A stretch of 64,000 nucleotides of DNA, taken from contig CAWEBZ010000014.1 in assembly GCA_963807425.1 (NCBI GenBank), forward strand, positions 124,001 through 188,000. Direction: 5' to 3'. The notes under the pieces were generated by a model. That model was given only the letters and a program-made list of their open reading frames with translations. It did not search any database and was not told the origin of the DNA. Source of the stretch: VRUE01 sp963807425. GTDB lineage: Bacteria > Actinomycetota > Thermoleophilia > Solirubrobacterales > 70-9. How positions within the stretch are numbered: the stretch's first letter is position 1; each line of letters opens with the position of its first letter. The translations under genes and the position numbers were made by a program. Positions 26,812 to 34,476 of the stretch are shown piece by piece.

Positions 26812-28050
26812 TCAAGTCCCCAATTCCGCGAACAACTCCATCCAGTCGCGCAGGAGCCGCGGAGAGAGAAACTCCCGCCTGGCGTGTTCCTTGCCGGCAC
26901 GGCCGAGGCGCTTGCCGAGCTCGGGGTCGGCGAGGATCTCGAGGCTACGCTGGGCACACTCGGCCGACGAGTCAACCAGGAAGCCGGTCTCACCGTTCTC
27001 GATCTGAAGCGGGATGCCGCCGACGTTGCCGCCGATGGTCGGCCGCCCCTTCCAGAGCGCCTCGGTGACGGTGAGGCCGAAGCCCTCGCGGATCGACTTC
27101 TGCAAGCAGACGTCGGACTGCGACTGGAAGGCGTTGACCTCGATCGCACCGACGTTGTTGAGGTTGTTGAGGATCTTGATGTCGGGGTCGGCTTCGGCGT
27201 ACTCGAAGGTGCGCTGGAAGAACTCCCAGCCCTCGGGGTCGTCGGTCGCCATCGAGCCGACCAGGGCGAGCTGCGCCTCCGGGATCTCCTTGGTGACGTC
27301 GCGATAGGCGTCGATGACACCCATCGGGTCCTTCCAGGGGTCGAAGCGGGAGACCTGGGTGATCAGCGGCCGGTCGACGTCGATCCCGAACTGGCGGCAG
27401 ACGAAGGCGGCGTCGTCGGGGGAGAAGGCCATGTTCTTCGGCGAAAGCGGGTCGATCGCGGGGGGGATGATGCGGACGCCATTGTGGCCGTTGACCCCCT
27501 GCGGGACGTAGGTCGGCAGGTGCCAGACGGTCGCGTCGTATTCCTCGATCATCGGCAGCAGGCGGGCGATCGGCGCCGGGTTCGGCTCGGAGAGGTCGAT
27601 GTGGCAGCGCCAGATCCAGTTGCGGCTCTGGTCCTTGGCGCCGCGCCGCAGCCCGATCGGCTGCGGGTCGTGGACGATGATCGTGTCCCACTCGCCCTGC
27701 AGCCCGTCGGCGTTGATCGCGTTGATCTCGTCGAAGACCGCCCATTCCTCGTCGCTCAGCGTCTCCTCGGCTCCCTGCAGGGAGTTATGGAGGAGCTTGG
27801 TGGCGTTGAAGAACTCCTCCTTGCCGAAGATCACGTGCCAGTGGGCGTCGAGGCCGATGTCCCGCATCAGCGGCACGATCGTGTAGAGGATCTCCGAGAC
27901 CCCGCCTCCGAAAGCGGTGGCGCTGACGTGCAGGACGCGGTGTCCCTTCATCGGCTCAGCCAGCTCGCGAATGCGTTCGATCGTCTCCTTGCCCGCGATG
28001 TGGGTGTAGTCGGAGAGGGACTTCTGACCTAGTGAGACTTCCTGAAGCAC
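26812..28050 (-). CDS. treT: Trehalose synthase TreT (GT4 glycosyltransferase)
   Basis: 412 residues. TreT condenses NDP-glucose with glucose to make trehalose. The family N-terminus VLHVSATAFGGGVSEILYTI is strongly kept, followed by WRCHIDLSEPNPAPIARLLP, the IIPPAIDPLSPKN linker, and the GT-B C-domain with the ITQVSRFDPWKDPMGVIDAY and SIREGFGLTVTEALWKGRPT (E-x7-E) donor-site motifs. Start GTG 28050. It is the first gene of a two-gene unit with the GT20 enzyme, and the pair probably supplies osmo- or desiccation protection. Confidence 0.9.
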   Translation of the reverse strand: MLQEVSLGQKSLSDYTHIAGKETIERIRELAEPMKGHRVLHVSATAFGGGVSEILYTIVPLMRDIGLDAHWHVIFGKEEFFNATKLLHNSLQGAEETLSDEEWAVFDEINAINADGLQGEWDTIIVHDPQPIGLRRGAKDQSRNWIWRCHIDLSEPNPAPIARLLPMIEEYDATVWHLPTYVPQGVNGHNGVRIIPPAIDPLSPKNMAFSPDDAAFVCRQFGIDVDRPLITQVSRFDPWKDPMGVIDAYRDVTKEIPEAQLALVGSMATDDPEGWEFFQRTFEYAEADPDIKILNNLNNVGAIEVNAFQSQSDVCLQKSIREGFGLTVTEALWKGRPTIGGNVGGIPLQIENGETGFLVDSSAECAQRSLEILADPELGKRLGRAGKEHARREFLSPRLLRDWMELFAELGT

Positions 28051-28087
28051 GCGCGGAGTTCTACACGCAACGGCGGTCAGGCAACGA

Positions 28088-29209
28088 CTAGCCTCCGGGC
28101 CGGCGGCCCAGGGTCACCTCGACGTCTTCCCGATTGCCGTCGTGCAGCACCTGGAGCGTCACCGTCTGACCCGGCCTGAAGTTCGATATGTGGCGGGCGA
28201 GATCGTCGGGGCGGATGACCTTGCGACCTTCGACCGCGAGGATTACGTCACCGCCGGTGCGGTAGCCGCCGGCTTGGAAGCGGAGCCTCTCGTCACCTTG
28301 CTCCAGACCCGCATCGTCAGCGGGGCCGCCGGGGATCACGTCGGAGAGCAAACCGCCGAAATCGGTGTCGAGGCCGAGCTTCTCGGCCAGCTGCGGGTAG
28401 AGCGCCTGGCTGCTGACACCGATGTAGGCGTACTCGGCCTTGCCGTCGGCCTCGAGCTGGGCGATCGAGCGCTTCACCGATGAGATTGGAACCGCGAAGC
28501 CGACGCCGTCGTTGGCGCCCGAGTTGGTCTCGATCTGCTGGTTGATGCCGATTACCCGGGCGGCGGCGTCGAGCAGGGGCCCGCCCGAGTTGCCGGGGTT
28601 GATCGAGGCGTCGGTCTGGATCGCTCCCTCGATCTGGAACTGGGTCAGCGAGCCGACCGAGCGGTCGGTCGCCGAGACGATCCCGCTCGAGAGCGACTGC
28701 TGCTCCCCGAAGGGGCTGCCGATCGCCGCCACCGGCTGGCCGACGACGAGCGTCTCGTCGTCGCCGAGCTCGAGCGGGTGCAGGTCAAACCCATTCGGCT
28801 CGACGTCGAGCAGGGCGACGTCAGCGAAGGGGTCGAAGCCGATGATCTCGGCTGACACGACGTTGCGATCCGGGAACTCGACGAAGACTTCCTCCGCCGG
28901 TTTGCGCGGGCCGCCGGATTCGTCGGTGACGACGTGGGCGTTGGTGACTATCCGGCCCCTGTCGTCGAGCACGAAGCCGGAACCCTCGCCGGCTCCGGCA
29001 TCGAAGACCGAACGGATCGTGACCACGCCGGGGGAGGCCTCGCGATAGACCCTGGCAGCGTCGAAGCCGCGGTCGGCCGTGGTCACGATCACCCGCGGCG
29101 CTGCTCTCGCCGCGGAGGTCGTCTCCTGCGATGTCGAGCCGCCGTCGTCGCCACACCCCGCCAGCGCTAGCGCCGCCAGCGCCGTTGCCAAGGCGGCCGC
29201 CGCTCTCAC
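28088..29209 (-). CDS. HtrA/DegP-like serine protease lipoprotein with PDZ domain
   Basis: 373 residues. Lipobox LALAGC puts the lipidated Cys at residue 19. The trypsin-like domain has its triad at His92 (TNAHVV), Asp130 (FADVALLDV) and Ser208 (NPGNSGGP). A PDZ domain covers about residues 270-365 (YIGVSSQALYPQLAEKLG, IPGGPADDAGL). It probably degrades or senses misfolded envelope proteins. Start GTG 29209 overlaps the histidine-kinase stop by 4 bases, so protease and sensor are translationally coupled. Confidence 0.93.
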   Translation of the reverse strand: MRAAAALATALAALALAGCGDDGGSTSQETTSAARAAPRVIVTTADRGFDAARVYREASPGVVTIRSVFDAGAGEGSGFVLDDRGRIVTNAHVVTDESGGPRKPAEEVFVEFPDRNVVSAEIIGFDPFADVALLDVEPNGFDLHPLELGDDETLVVGQPVAAIGSPFGEQQSLSSGIVSATDRSVGSLTQFQIEGAIQTDASINPGNSGGPLLDAAARVIGINQQIETNSGANDGVGFAVPISSVKRSIAQLEADGKAEYAYIGVSSQALYPQLAEKLGLDTDFGGLLSDVIPGGPADDAGLEQGDERLRFQAGGYRTGGDVILAVEGRKVIRPDDLARHISNFRPGQTVTLQVLHDGNREDVEVTLGRRPGG

Positions 29210-30282
29210 ACTGCGGCCCTGGGGGAAATCTCGGCCACGGGCGTGGAGAGACCGACTCCGGCCCGAGCGGGCGGCAGGTCCAGCGTGAAGGCGGTGAAGC
29301 GCTTGCTCGAGGCGATCGAGACGCGCCCCTCCATCCGCTGCGCGAGCTCGCGCGCGATCGCCAGGCCGAGCCCGGAGCCACCCGCCGTGTCGGCCGTGTA
29401 GAAGCGCTCGAAGATGCGTCCGTGGACACGCCTGGGGATGCCAGGGCCGTCGTCGGAGACGGTCAGCTCGGCGCGCCGGTTGACGGAGTAGGTAGTTACG
29501 GTCACCTTGGCGCCCTCGGGGGTGTGGGTGAGGGCGTTGTCAAGCAGGATACGGATCACCTGACGCACCCGTTCGGGGTCGGCGCTGGCGATCACCGGCC
29601 GGTCGGGGGTGCGCAGCTCCAGGCGTGAGCCGCGGCGGTCCGCGCGCGGACCGAACTCACGCGTCACTTCCCTGGCAACCGAGCCGAGGTCAACGTTGCG
29701 GGCCTCGATCGCGACAGCACCGGCATCGAGCTGGGAAAGGTCGAGCAGGTCGGCGGTGAGCTTGGTCAGCCGCTCTATCTGCTGGCGCATCGTGCGCACG
29801 AACTCCTCTCGCTCCTCTGGGCTCGGATCCTCTTCTTCGAGCAGCTCGACGAAGCCGCCGAGGCTGAAGATCGGCGTGCGCAGCTCGTGCGAGGCGTTGG
29901 CGATGAACTGCTTACGGGCGCTGTCGAGCTCGGCGAGGCGGCGCTGCATCTCGTTGAAGGTGCGGGCGAGCTGGCCGAGCTGTCCCACCGACGAGATCGG
30001 GATCGGCGTTTCGAAGTTGCCGTCCGCCACCTTGCGAGCGGCGTCCTGGAGCTGGGCGATGTTGCTGCCCGCCATACGCGCGAAATAGATCCCGACGCCG
30101 GCTGCGATCAGCAGCGCGACCAGGCCGCCAACGAGGATCTGCTCCTTGACCGCGCCGAGCCCGCTGGCGGCGCCGCCGATCGCGACTGTGTAGACGTAGA
30201 CGACGAGCACCGTGCCGATCGCGATCGACACCGCGATGACGGTGATCCGGTTGCCGAGGTTCGGCGGCCTGAACCGCTGCAT
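29206..30282 (-). CDS. Sensor histidine kinase
   Basis: 358 residues. Two TM segments lie at about residues 13-35 and 48-68 with only a dozen residues between them. HAMP covers about 68-120, then HisKA with the phospho-acceptor His132 in FIANASHELRTP. The HATPase domain has an N-box (RILLDNALTHTPEGAK), G1 (VSDDGPGIP), the RIFERFY F-box and GGSGLGLAIA. With almost no extracellular domain it probably senses within the membrane or through a partner, possibly the coupled HtrA-like lipoprotein. It sits 8 bases after the response-regulator gene. Confidence 0.94.
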   Translation of the reverse strand: MQRFRPPNLGNRITVIAVSIAIGTVLVVYVYTVAIGGAASGLGAVKEQILVGGLVALLIAAGVGIYFARMAGSNIAQLQDAARKVADGNFETPIPISSVGQLGQLARTFNEMQRRLAELDSARKQFIANASHELRTPIFSLGGFVELLEEEDPSPEEREEFVRTMRQQIERLTKLTADLLDLSQLDAGAVAIEARNVDLGSVAREVTREFGPRADRRGSRLELRTPDRPVIASADPERVRQVIRILLDNALTHTPEGAKVTVTTYSVNRRAELTVSDDGPGIPRRVHGRIFERFYTADTAGGSGLGLAIARELAQRMEGRVSIASSKRFTAFTLDLPPARAGVGLSTPVAEISPRAAV

Positions 30283-30290
30283 TCAGCGCG

Positions 30291-30986
30291 CTACTCCTTG
30301 AACCGGTAGCCGACGCCGCGCACGGTGAAGAGGAACTCGGGCTCCTTCGGGTCGCGCTCGAGCTTCTCGCGCAGGTGGCGGATGTGGACGTCGACCGTGC
30401 GCGGATCGCGGTACTCGGAGTCTCCCCAGACGTGCTCGAGCAGCGTCTCGCGGCTGAGCACCCTGCCCGGCGAGCGCGCGAGGGCGCCGAGGATCTCGAA
30501 CTCGACGTAGGTGACGCGGACCTCCTCGTCGCGGAGCGTCACCATGCGCCGGCCAAAGTCGATCTTCAGCTCGCCATGGTCGATCTCCTCCTCCTCGGGG
30601 ACGTCGGCGACCATCCGCGAGCGGCGCAGCGCCGCCTTGACCCGGCTGCGGAACTCGCGCATCGAGAAGGGCTTCGTTATGTAGTCGTCGGCCCCGACCT
30701 CGAGCCCCGCCACCTTGTCGGTCTCGCTGCCCTTGGCGGTCAGCATGATGATCGGCACCTGGCTGCGCGAGCGCAGCTCCTTGCAGACCTCGACGCCGTC
30801 CAGTCTGGGCAGCATCAGGTCGAGGATGACGAGATCGAAGCGAGCCTCGTCGAAGCGCTGAAGCGCTTCCCTGCCGTCCTGGGCGGAGGTCACGTGGTAG
30901 CCGTCCTTGCGCAGCGGGTAGCTGAGCAGGGTTTGAATCGACTGCTCGTCGTCGACGAGCAGGATGCGTGTCGATCCATTGGGCAT
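30291..30986 (-). CDS. OmpR/PhoB-family response regulator
   Basis: 231 residues. The receiver domain has Asp12/Asp13, phospho-acceptor Asp56 (DLVILDLMLPRLDG) and the ITKPFS lysine near 105. The winged-helix DNA-binding domain at about 135-230 contains TYVEFEILGALARSPGRVLS, a TVDVHIRHLREKLE recognition region and the final RGVGYRF. The sequence is closest in style to the MtrA/RegX3/MprA group of actinobacteria. First gene of the three-gene unit with kinase and protease. Confidence 0.95.
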   Translation of the reverse strand: MPNGSTRILLVDDEQSIQTLLSYPLRKDGYHVTSAQDGREALQRFDEARFDLVILDLMLPRLDGVEVCKELRSRSQVPIIMLTAKGSETDKVAGLEVGADDYITKPFSMREFRSRVKAALRRSRMVADVPEEEEIDHGELKIDFGRRMVTLRDEEVRVTYVEFEILGALARSPGRVLSRETLLEHVWGDSEYRDPRTVDVHIRHLREKLERDPKEPEFLFTVRGVGYRFKE

Positions 30987-31065
30987 TGGAATAGAAGGGT
31001 AGTCGCCACGCCTGTGGACGTATGTGCTAGTACCGAAAACTAAGGGTTGAGAATAGGAAGCCGAT

Positions 31066-31254
31066 ATGAAGCGCAGGATGCAACCACGACAGCTGAAGAC
31101 CCTCGTCGAGACTGGCCACTACAAGCCCGAGCCCGCTTTGATTGCAGAGGCAATGCTGCAGCGCCGCAGTGTGCGAGCGCTGCTGAGCGCGGATCAGCTC
31201 AGCTCAACTGATCGAACCCCTCCGGCTCCAGAAGCCGGCCGTCGGGCAGCCTGA
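31066..31254 (+). CDS. Small protein resembling the FlgM (anti-sigma-28) C-terminus
   Basis: 62 residues. AGGAAG lies 5 bases before ATG 31066. The stretch KTLVETGHYKPEPALIAEAM resembles the helix-loop-helix by which FlgM-type anti-sigma factors bind their sigma factor (L-V-x-x-G-x-Y-x-x-x-x-x-x-I-A-x-A). No flagellar or sigma-28 gene is in the window. The last 56 bases overlap the convergent thiL gene. Too short for certainty; it could be an orphan sigma-binding regulator. Confidence 0.5.
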   Translation: MKRRMQPRQLKTLVETGHYKPEPALIAEAMLQRRSVRALLSADQLSSTDRTPPAPEAGRRAA

Positions 31255-32179
31255 TCTCGACCCCTTCGCCGGCGACGACCTCGCCGACCTTGGTCAGCGC
31301 GATTCCTTCCGCCTCCTGAACCGTGCGCTGCGCCTCCTCCAGCCGGGCTGCCGGCAACGCGGCCAGCAGCTCGTAGTCCTCGCCACCGCTGACCGTGAAC
31401 TGAAGGGGTTCCCTTCCCGCTGCCTCGGCGACTGCGACTGCGCCGCTGGCAAGCGGCAGGGTGCCGGCCTCGACTCTCAGAGCCACGCCGCTGCGCTGGG
31501 CGAGGTGACCCGCGTCGCTCCCGAGCCCGTCGCTGAGGTCGATCATCGCCGTCGCGCCAGCCCGGGCCAGCGCCAGCCCCGCACCGAGTCGCGGGACTGG
31601 CTCGAGCTGGCGGATTCGCAGCGATTCCGCCTCCTCTGCCACGGCGGCGGTGAAGTCGGGTCGCTCGAGCAAGAGCAGGCCTGCGGCGGCCCCGCCGATC
31701 TCGCCGCTCAGCACAAGCGCGTCGCCGGGCTTGGCCCCCGCGCGGGAGATCAGTTGCTCCGGGGCCTGGGCGTGGCCGACCACGGTGATCGCGATGGTCA
31801 GCTCCCCGGCCCGGGTCACGTCGCCACCGGCCAGGCTGGTCCCGGTGGCCCTGGCCAGATCGACGATGCCATCGAGCAGCTCGATGCAGCCGTCCTCGTC
31901 GAGGTCGGGGGGCACGCCGAGCACGACGTACGCCTCTCCCGGCTCGGCCCCCATCGCGGCGAGGTCGGAGAGGGCAGTGGCGAGAGCCTTGTGGCCGATC
32001 TGCCCGAGCGTGGCCAGATCGCGCCTGAAATGCACCCCCTCGACAACGGCGTCGACCGAGGTCGCGGTCGCGCCGCCAGGCACGGTGACGGCGGCATCGT
32101 CTCCGCTTCCGAGCCACACCCGCGGACCCGTCTTCGGTAGCCGCTCCCGCACCTTCTCGAGCAACTCGAACTCGCCCAT
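31199..32179 (-). CDS. thiL: Thiamine-monophosphate kinase
   Basis: 326 residues from ATG 32179, where the family-typical MGEFELLEKV begins; the 26-codon upstream extension is not conserved in type. It phosphorylates thiamine phosphate to thiamine diphosphate. Motifs: GSGDDAAV, TSVDAVVEGVHF, LSDLAAMGAEPGEA, GGDVTR, MIDLSDGLGSDAGHLA and VSGGEDYELLAAL, all typical of the PurM-like ATP-binding fold. It stands alone, divergent from the flippase-like gene. Confidence 0.94.
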   Translation of the reverse strand: MGEFELLEKVRERLPKTGPRVWLGSGDDAAVTVPGGATATSVDAVVEGVHFRRDLATLGQIGHKALATALSDLAAMGAEPGEAYVVLGVPPDLDEDGCIELLDGIVDLARATGTSLAGGDVTRAGELTIAITVVGHAQAPEQLISRAGAKPGDALVLSGEIGGAAAGLLLLERPDFTAAVAEEAESLRIRQLEPVPRLGAGLALARAGATAMIDLSDGLGSDAGHLAQRSGVALRVEAGTLPLASGAVAVAEAAGREPLQFTVSGGEDYELLAALPAARLEEAQRTVQEAEGIALTKVGEVVAGEGVEIRLPDGRLLEPEGFDQLS

Positions 32180-32241
32180 TGGGCAATTGTCCCCGCTGCG
32201 CCCCCATCGTCGGCCCCCGCCGTCACTAAGGTGCGGCGAAC

Positions 32242-33309
32242 GTGGAGCGCCAGCCACTTCTACATCGCCTCGGTGAGGCCGGCGCGCGGTTCGGCACGCG
32301 GCCGCCGCGCAGCAAGCGCGTCCGCCTCGCTCTCCAGCTCGGCCTCGCGGTCGTCATCTTCGGCTTCCTCGTCCTCACGGTGGTCGATCAGTGGGCCGAG
32401 ATCAAGGACCAAGGGGTCCACTTCCATGTCCTCTGGCTGATCCCGGCCTTCATCGTGCTGCCGGCCTTCTACGCAATCAACGCGCTGGGCTGGGACCTGA
32501 TCCTGCGCTTCCTCGGCTACCGGATCGGCTTCGGCCGGGCGCAGGTCGCATGGGGGCAGCCGCTGCTGGCGCGCTACGTCCCCGGCAGCGTCCTCTACGT
32601 GCTCGGCCGCGTGCTGCTCTCCGAGCGAGCAGGGGTGCCGCGACGGATCACGATCGCCAGCATCGTCTACGAACAGGCGCTGCAGGCGACCTCGGCGATC
32701 GTCGTCTCGGCCTACTTCTTCATCGTCCATCCCGACCTGGAGGGGCAACCGTGGCGCTGGGCCGTCCTGCTGCTGATCCCAGCGGCGATCGCCCTCCTGC
32801 ACCCGCGGATCTTCGGCCCGCTCGCCGACCGTGCCCTGCGCGCTTTCGGTCGCGAGCCGCTGCCGGAGGTCGTCTCGCTGCGCGGAGTCATCGCACTTCT
32901 TGCCTTCTACGCCCTCAACTGGGGGGTGATCGCGGTGGGCATCTACTGCGTCGCCCGCTCGGTCAGCATGATCTCCGCCAGCGACATCCTGATCGTCGGC
33001 GCGGCCCAGGCGGTCGGCTATGTGGCGGCGCTGGCCACCTTGATCGCCCCGGCCGGGCTCGGCGTCCGCGACGCGGCCTTTGCCTGGGCGGTGAAGGGAG
33101 CGACGCCCGGCGGCAGCTTCGCGGTCGGCTCGCTGATCGCGATCGCCGTGCGTGGTGTGCAGACGGTCGTCGAGGTGATCTATGTGGGCATCGTGACGGC
33201 GCTGGGGCGGCGCGAGGGGTGGTCGATTCCGACCGGGGTGATCCACCCGTCTCCTGAGGAGGAGGCGGCGGGCCCGCAGGCCGGCGCCCACTCGCCCGAG
33301 ATCCCATAA
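32242..33309 (+). CDS. Lysylphosphatidylglycerol-synthetase-type membrane protein (UPF0104 flippase-like)
   Basis: 355 residues. A basic N-terminus is followed by seven or eight TM segments between about residues 28 and 325. Marker sequences include AINALGWDLILRFLGYRIGF, QPLLARYVPGSVLYVLGRVL (the R-x-x-P-G-x-x loop), an E-Q-A-L-Q segment, and LIAPAGLGVRDAAF. The family covers the membrane part of MprF and glycolipid flippases such as AglD-like proteins. No aminoacyl-transferase domain is attached, so lipid translocation is the likelier role. Start GTG 32242. It converges with a glycosyltransferase gene. Confidence 0.8.
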   Translation: MERQPLLHRLGEAGARFGTRPPRSKRVRLALQLGLAVVIFGFLVLTVVDQWAEIKDQGVHFHVLWLIPAFIVLPAFYAINALGWDLILRFLGYRIGFGRAQVAWGQPLLARYVPGSVLYVLGRVLLSERAGVPRRITIASIVYEQALQATSAIVVSAYFFIVHPDLEGQPWRWAVLLLIPAAIALLHPRIFGPLADRALRAFGREPLPEVVSLRGVIALLAFYALNWGVIAVGIYCVARSVSMISASDILIVGAAQAVGYVAALATLIAPAGLGVRDAAFAWAVKGATPGGSFAVGSLIAIAVRGVQTVVEVIYVGIVTALGRREGWSIPTGVIHPSPEEEAAGPQAGAHSPEIP

Positions 33310-33327
33310 CGAAGAGCCCCTTGGGGG

Positions 33328-33375
33328 ACGTGCCGCTTCTTGTGTGCCTTTATGGGTGCATAACAAGCGGCACGT
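33328..33375. terminator. Bidirectional terminator between convergent genes
   Basis: ACGTGCCGCTT at 33328-33338 and AAGCGGCACGT at 33365-33375 are a perfect 11-bp inverted pair, extended inward by further imperfect pairs. The stem fills the 75-base gap between two convergent genes and could stop transcripts from both. Confidence 0.65.
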
Positions 33376-33384
33376 GCCGGAGGT

Positions 33385-34443
33385 CTACAGCGGGATGCGG
33401 GCTCCGAGCTGGTACGCGGTCAGGGCTAGAAGCAAGAGCTTGAGCGGCCGATCTCTGGAGAGGGCTGCGAGGGGCAGGGCCCAGATCAGGTACCAGGGAA
33501 GGAGCCAGGCGGTGGCGAGGAGAAGGCCGAGGCCGGCCCAGGCGGCGGCGCGGATCCAGTCGCCGCCGCGCCAGGTCCAGGCGAGCAGGGAGGCAACGAG
33601 GATCGCGTAGAGGGAGAGGGCGGCGATCCGGACCGGGTCGGGATCGAGTCTGCCGAGACGGGCAACGGTGATCGGGATGCTCAGGTGGCTGGTCCGGCCC
33701 TGGTTCTCGCCGGCGACGCCGAGGGCGTCGAGCCAGTCCCAGCCGAAGCCGAGGTAAGCGACGAAGGCGAGCGCAAGAGCCGCCAGCGCCGCGCCGATCA
33801 GCAAACGCCCCCGGCGTGCCGTGCCGATCAGCGCGAAGGGCGCAACGAAGGCTGCCGTCACCTTGACGCCCAGCGCCGCGGCGAAGGCGACGCCGCCGCC
33901 GATCTCCCGCGAAGAGAGCACCGCGGCGACGCCCGCGGTCGCCAGCAGCATCGCGAGACCGTCGTTGTGGCCGCCACCGGCGACGTGGACGAGGGTCAGC
34001 GGGTTGAGGGCGACGAAAGCCGCCGCCCGCAGCGGATCGACGCCACGGACGGGAGCGATGCGGGCGACCAGGAAGGCCAGTCCCAGCACCGATGCCGCTG
34101 CGGCCGCCTTGAGGACGTAGACCGCGGTTTCGACCGGGAGCCAGGCGAGCGGATAGGTCGCCAGCGTGAACAGCGGCCCGTAGGCGCTGGTCGCTTCGGT
34201 CCAGTCGACGTCGGCGAAAGCGGGGTCGGCGGGCGCGGCCAGAGGGGGGTGGACGTAGGGGTCGAGTCCGTGCTGGACGCCGAGGCGGGCGTAGTCGACG
34301 TAGCTGTAGACATCGTTGGAGAGCAGCGGTGGGACGGCGGCAAAGGCGATGACGAGCAGGACGATCGCCCCCCAGACGAGGTTGCGGCCAAGCGCGGGCG
34401 CAGCCGCGACGGCGCCGAGGTAGGCGGCGAAACCTGCCCACAT
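33385..34443 (-). CDS. Polytopic GT87/MptB-like glycosyltransferase
   Basis: 352 residues with about nine hydrophobic segments. Near the N-terminus the SNDVYSYVDYARLGVQHGLD segment carries the acidic motif of polyprenol-phosphate-dependent GT-C transferases (GT87/MptB). GGGHNDGLAMLLA and a LLPWYLIWALPL segment near the end match that family. It probably adds a mannose or arabinose-like sugar from a lipid donor to a cell-wall glycan or lipoglycan. ATG 34443 gives a start close to the first TM; family members often begin earlier, and a CTG 33 bases upstream is in frame. It follows the PBP gene directly. Confidence 0.75.
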   Translation of the reverse strand: MWAGFAAYLGAVAAAPALGRNLVWGAIVLLVIAFAAVPPLLSNDVYSYVDYARLGVQHGLDPYVHPPLAAPADPAFADVDWTEATSAYGPLFTLATYPLAWLPVETAVYVLKAAAAASVLGLAFLVARIAPVRGVDPLRAAAFVALNPLTLVHVAGGGHNDGLAMLLATAGVAAVLSSREIGGGVAFAAALGVKVTAAFVAPFALIGTARRGRLLIGAALAALALAFVAYLGFGWDWLDALGVAGENQGRTSHLSIPITVARLGRLDPDPVRIAALSLYAILVASLLAWTWRGGDWIRAAAWAGLGLLLATAWLLPWYLIWALPLAALSRDRPLKLLLLALTAYQLGARIPL

Positions 34444-34476
34444 CAGGGCGTAGGCGACCCCTGGGTCGATGCTCAG

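Noticed and set aside
25804..28032. Long plus-strand open frame antisense to the GT20 and treT genes
   Set aside because: It is Val/Gly/Asp/Arg-rich with no domain and is exactly antisense to clear enzymes; high GC leaves such frames open by chance.
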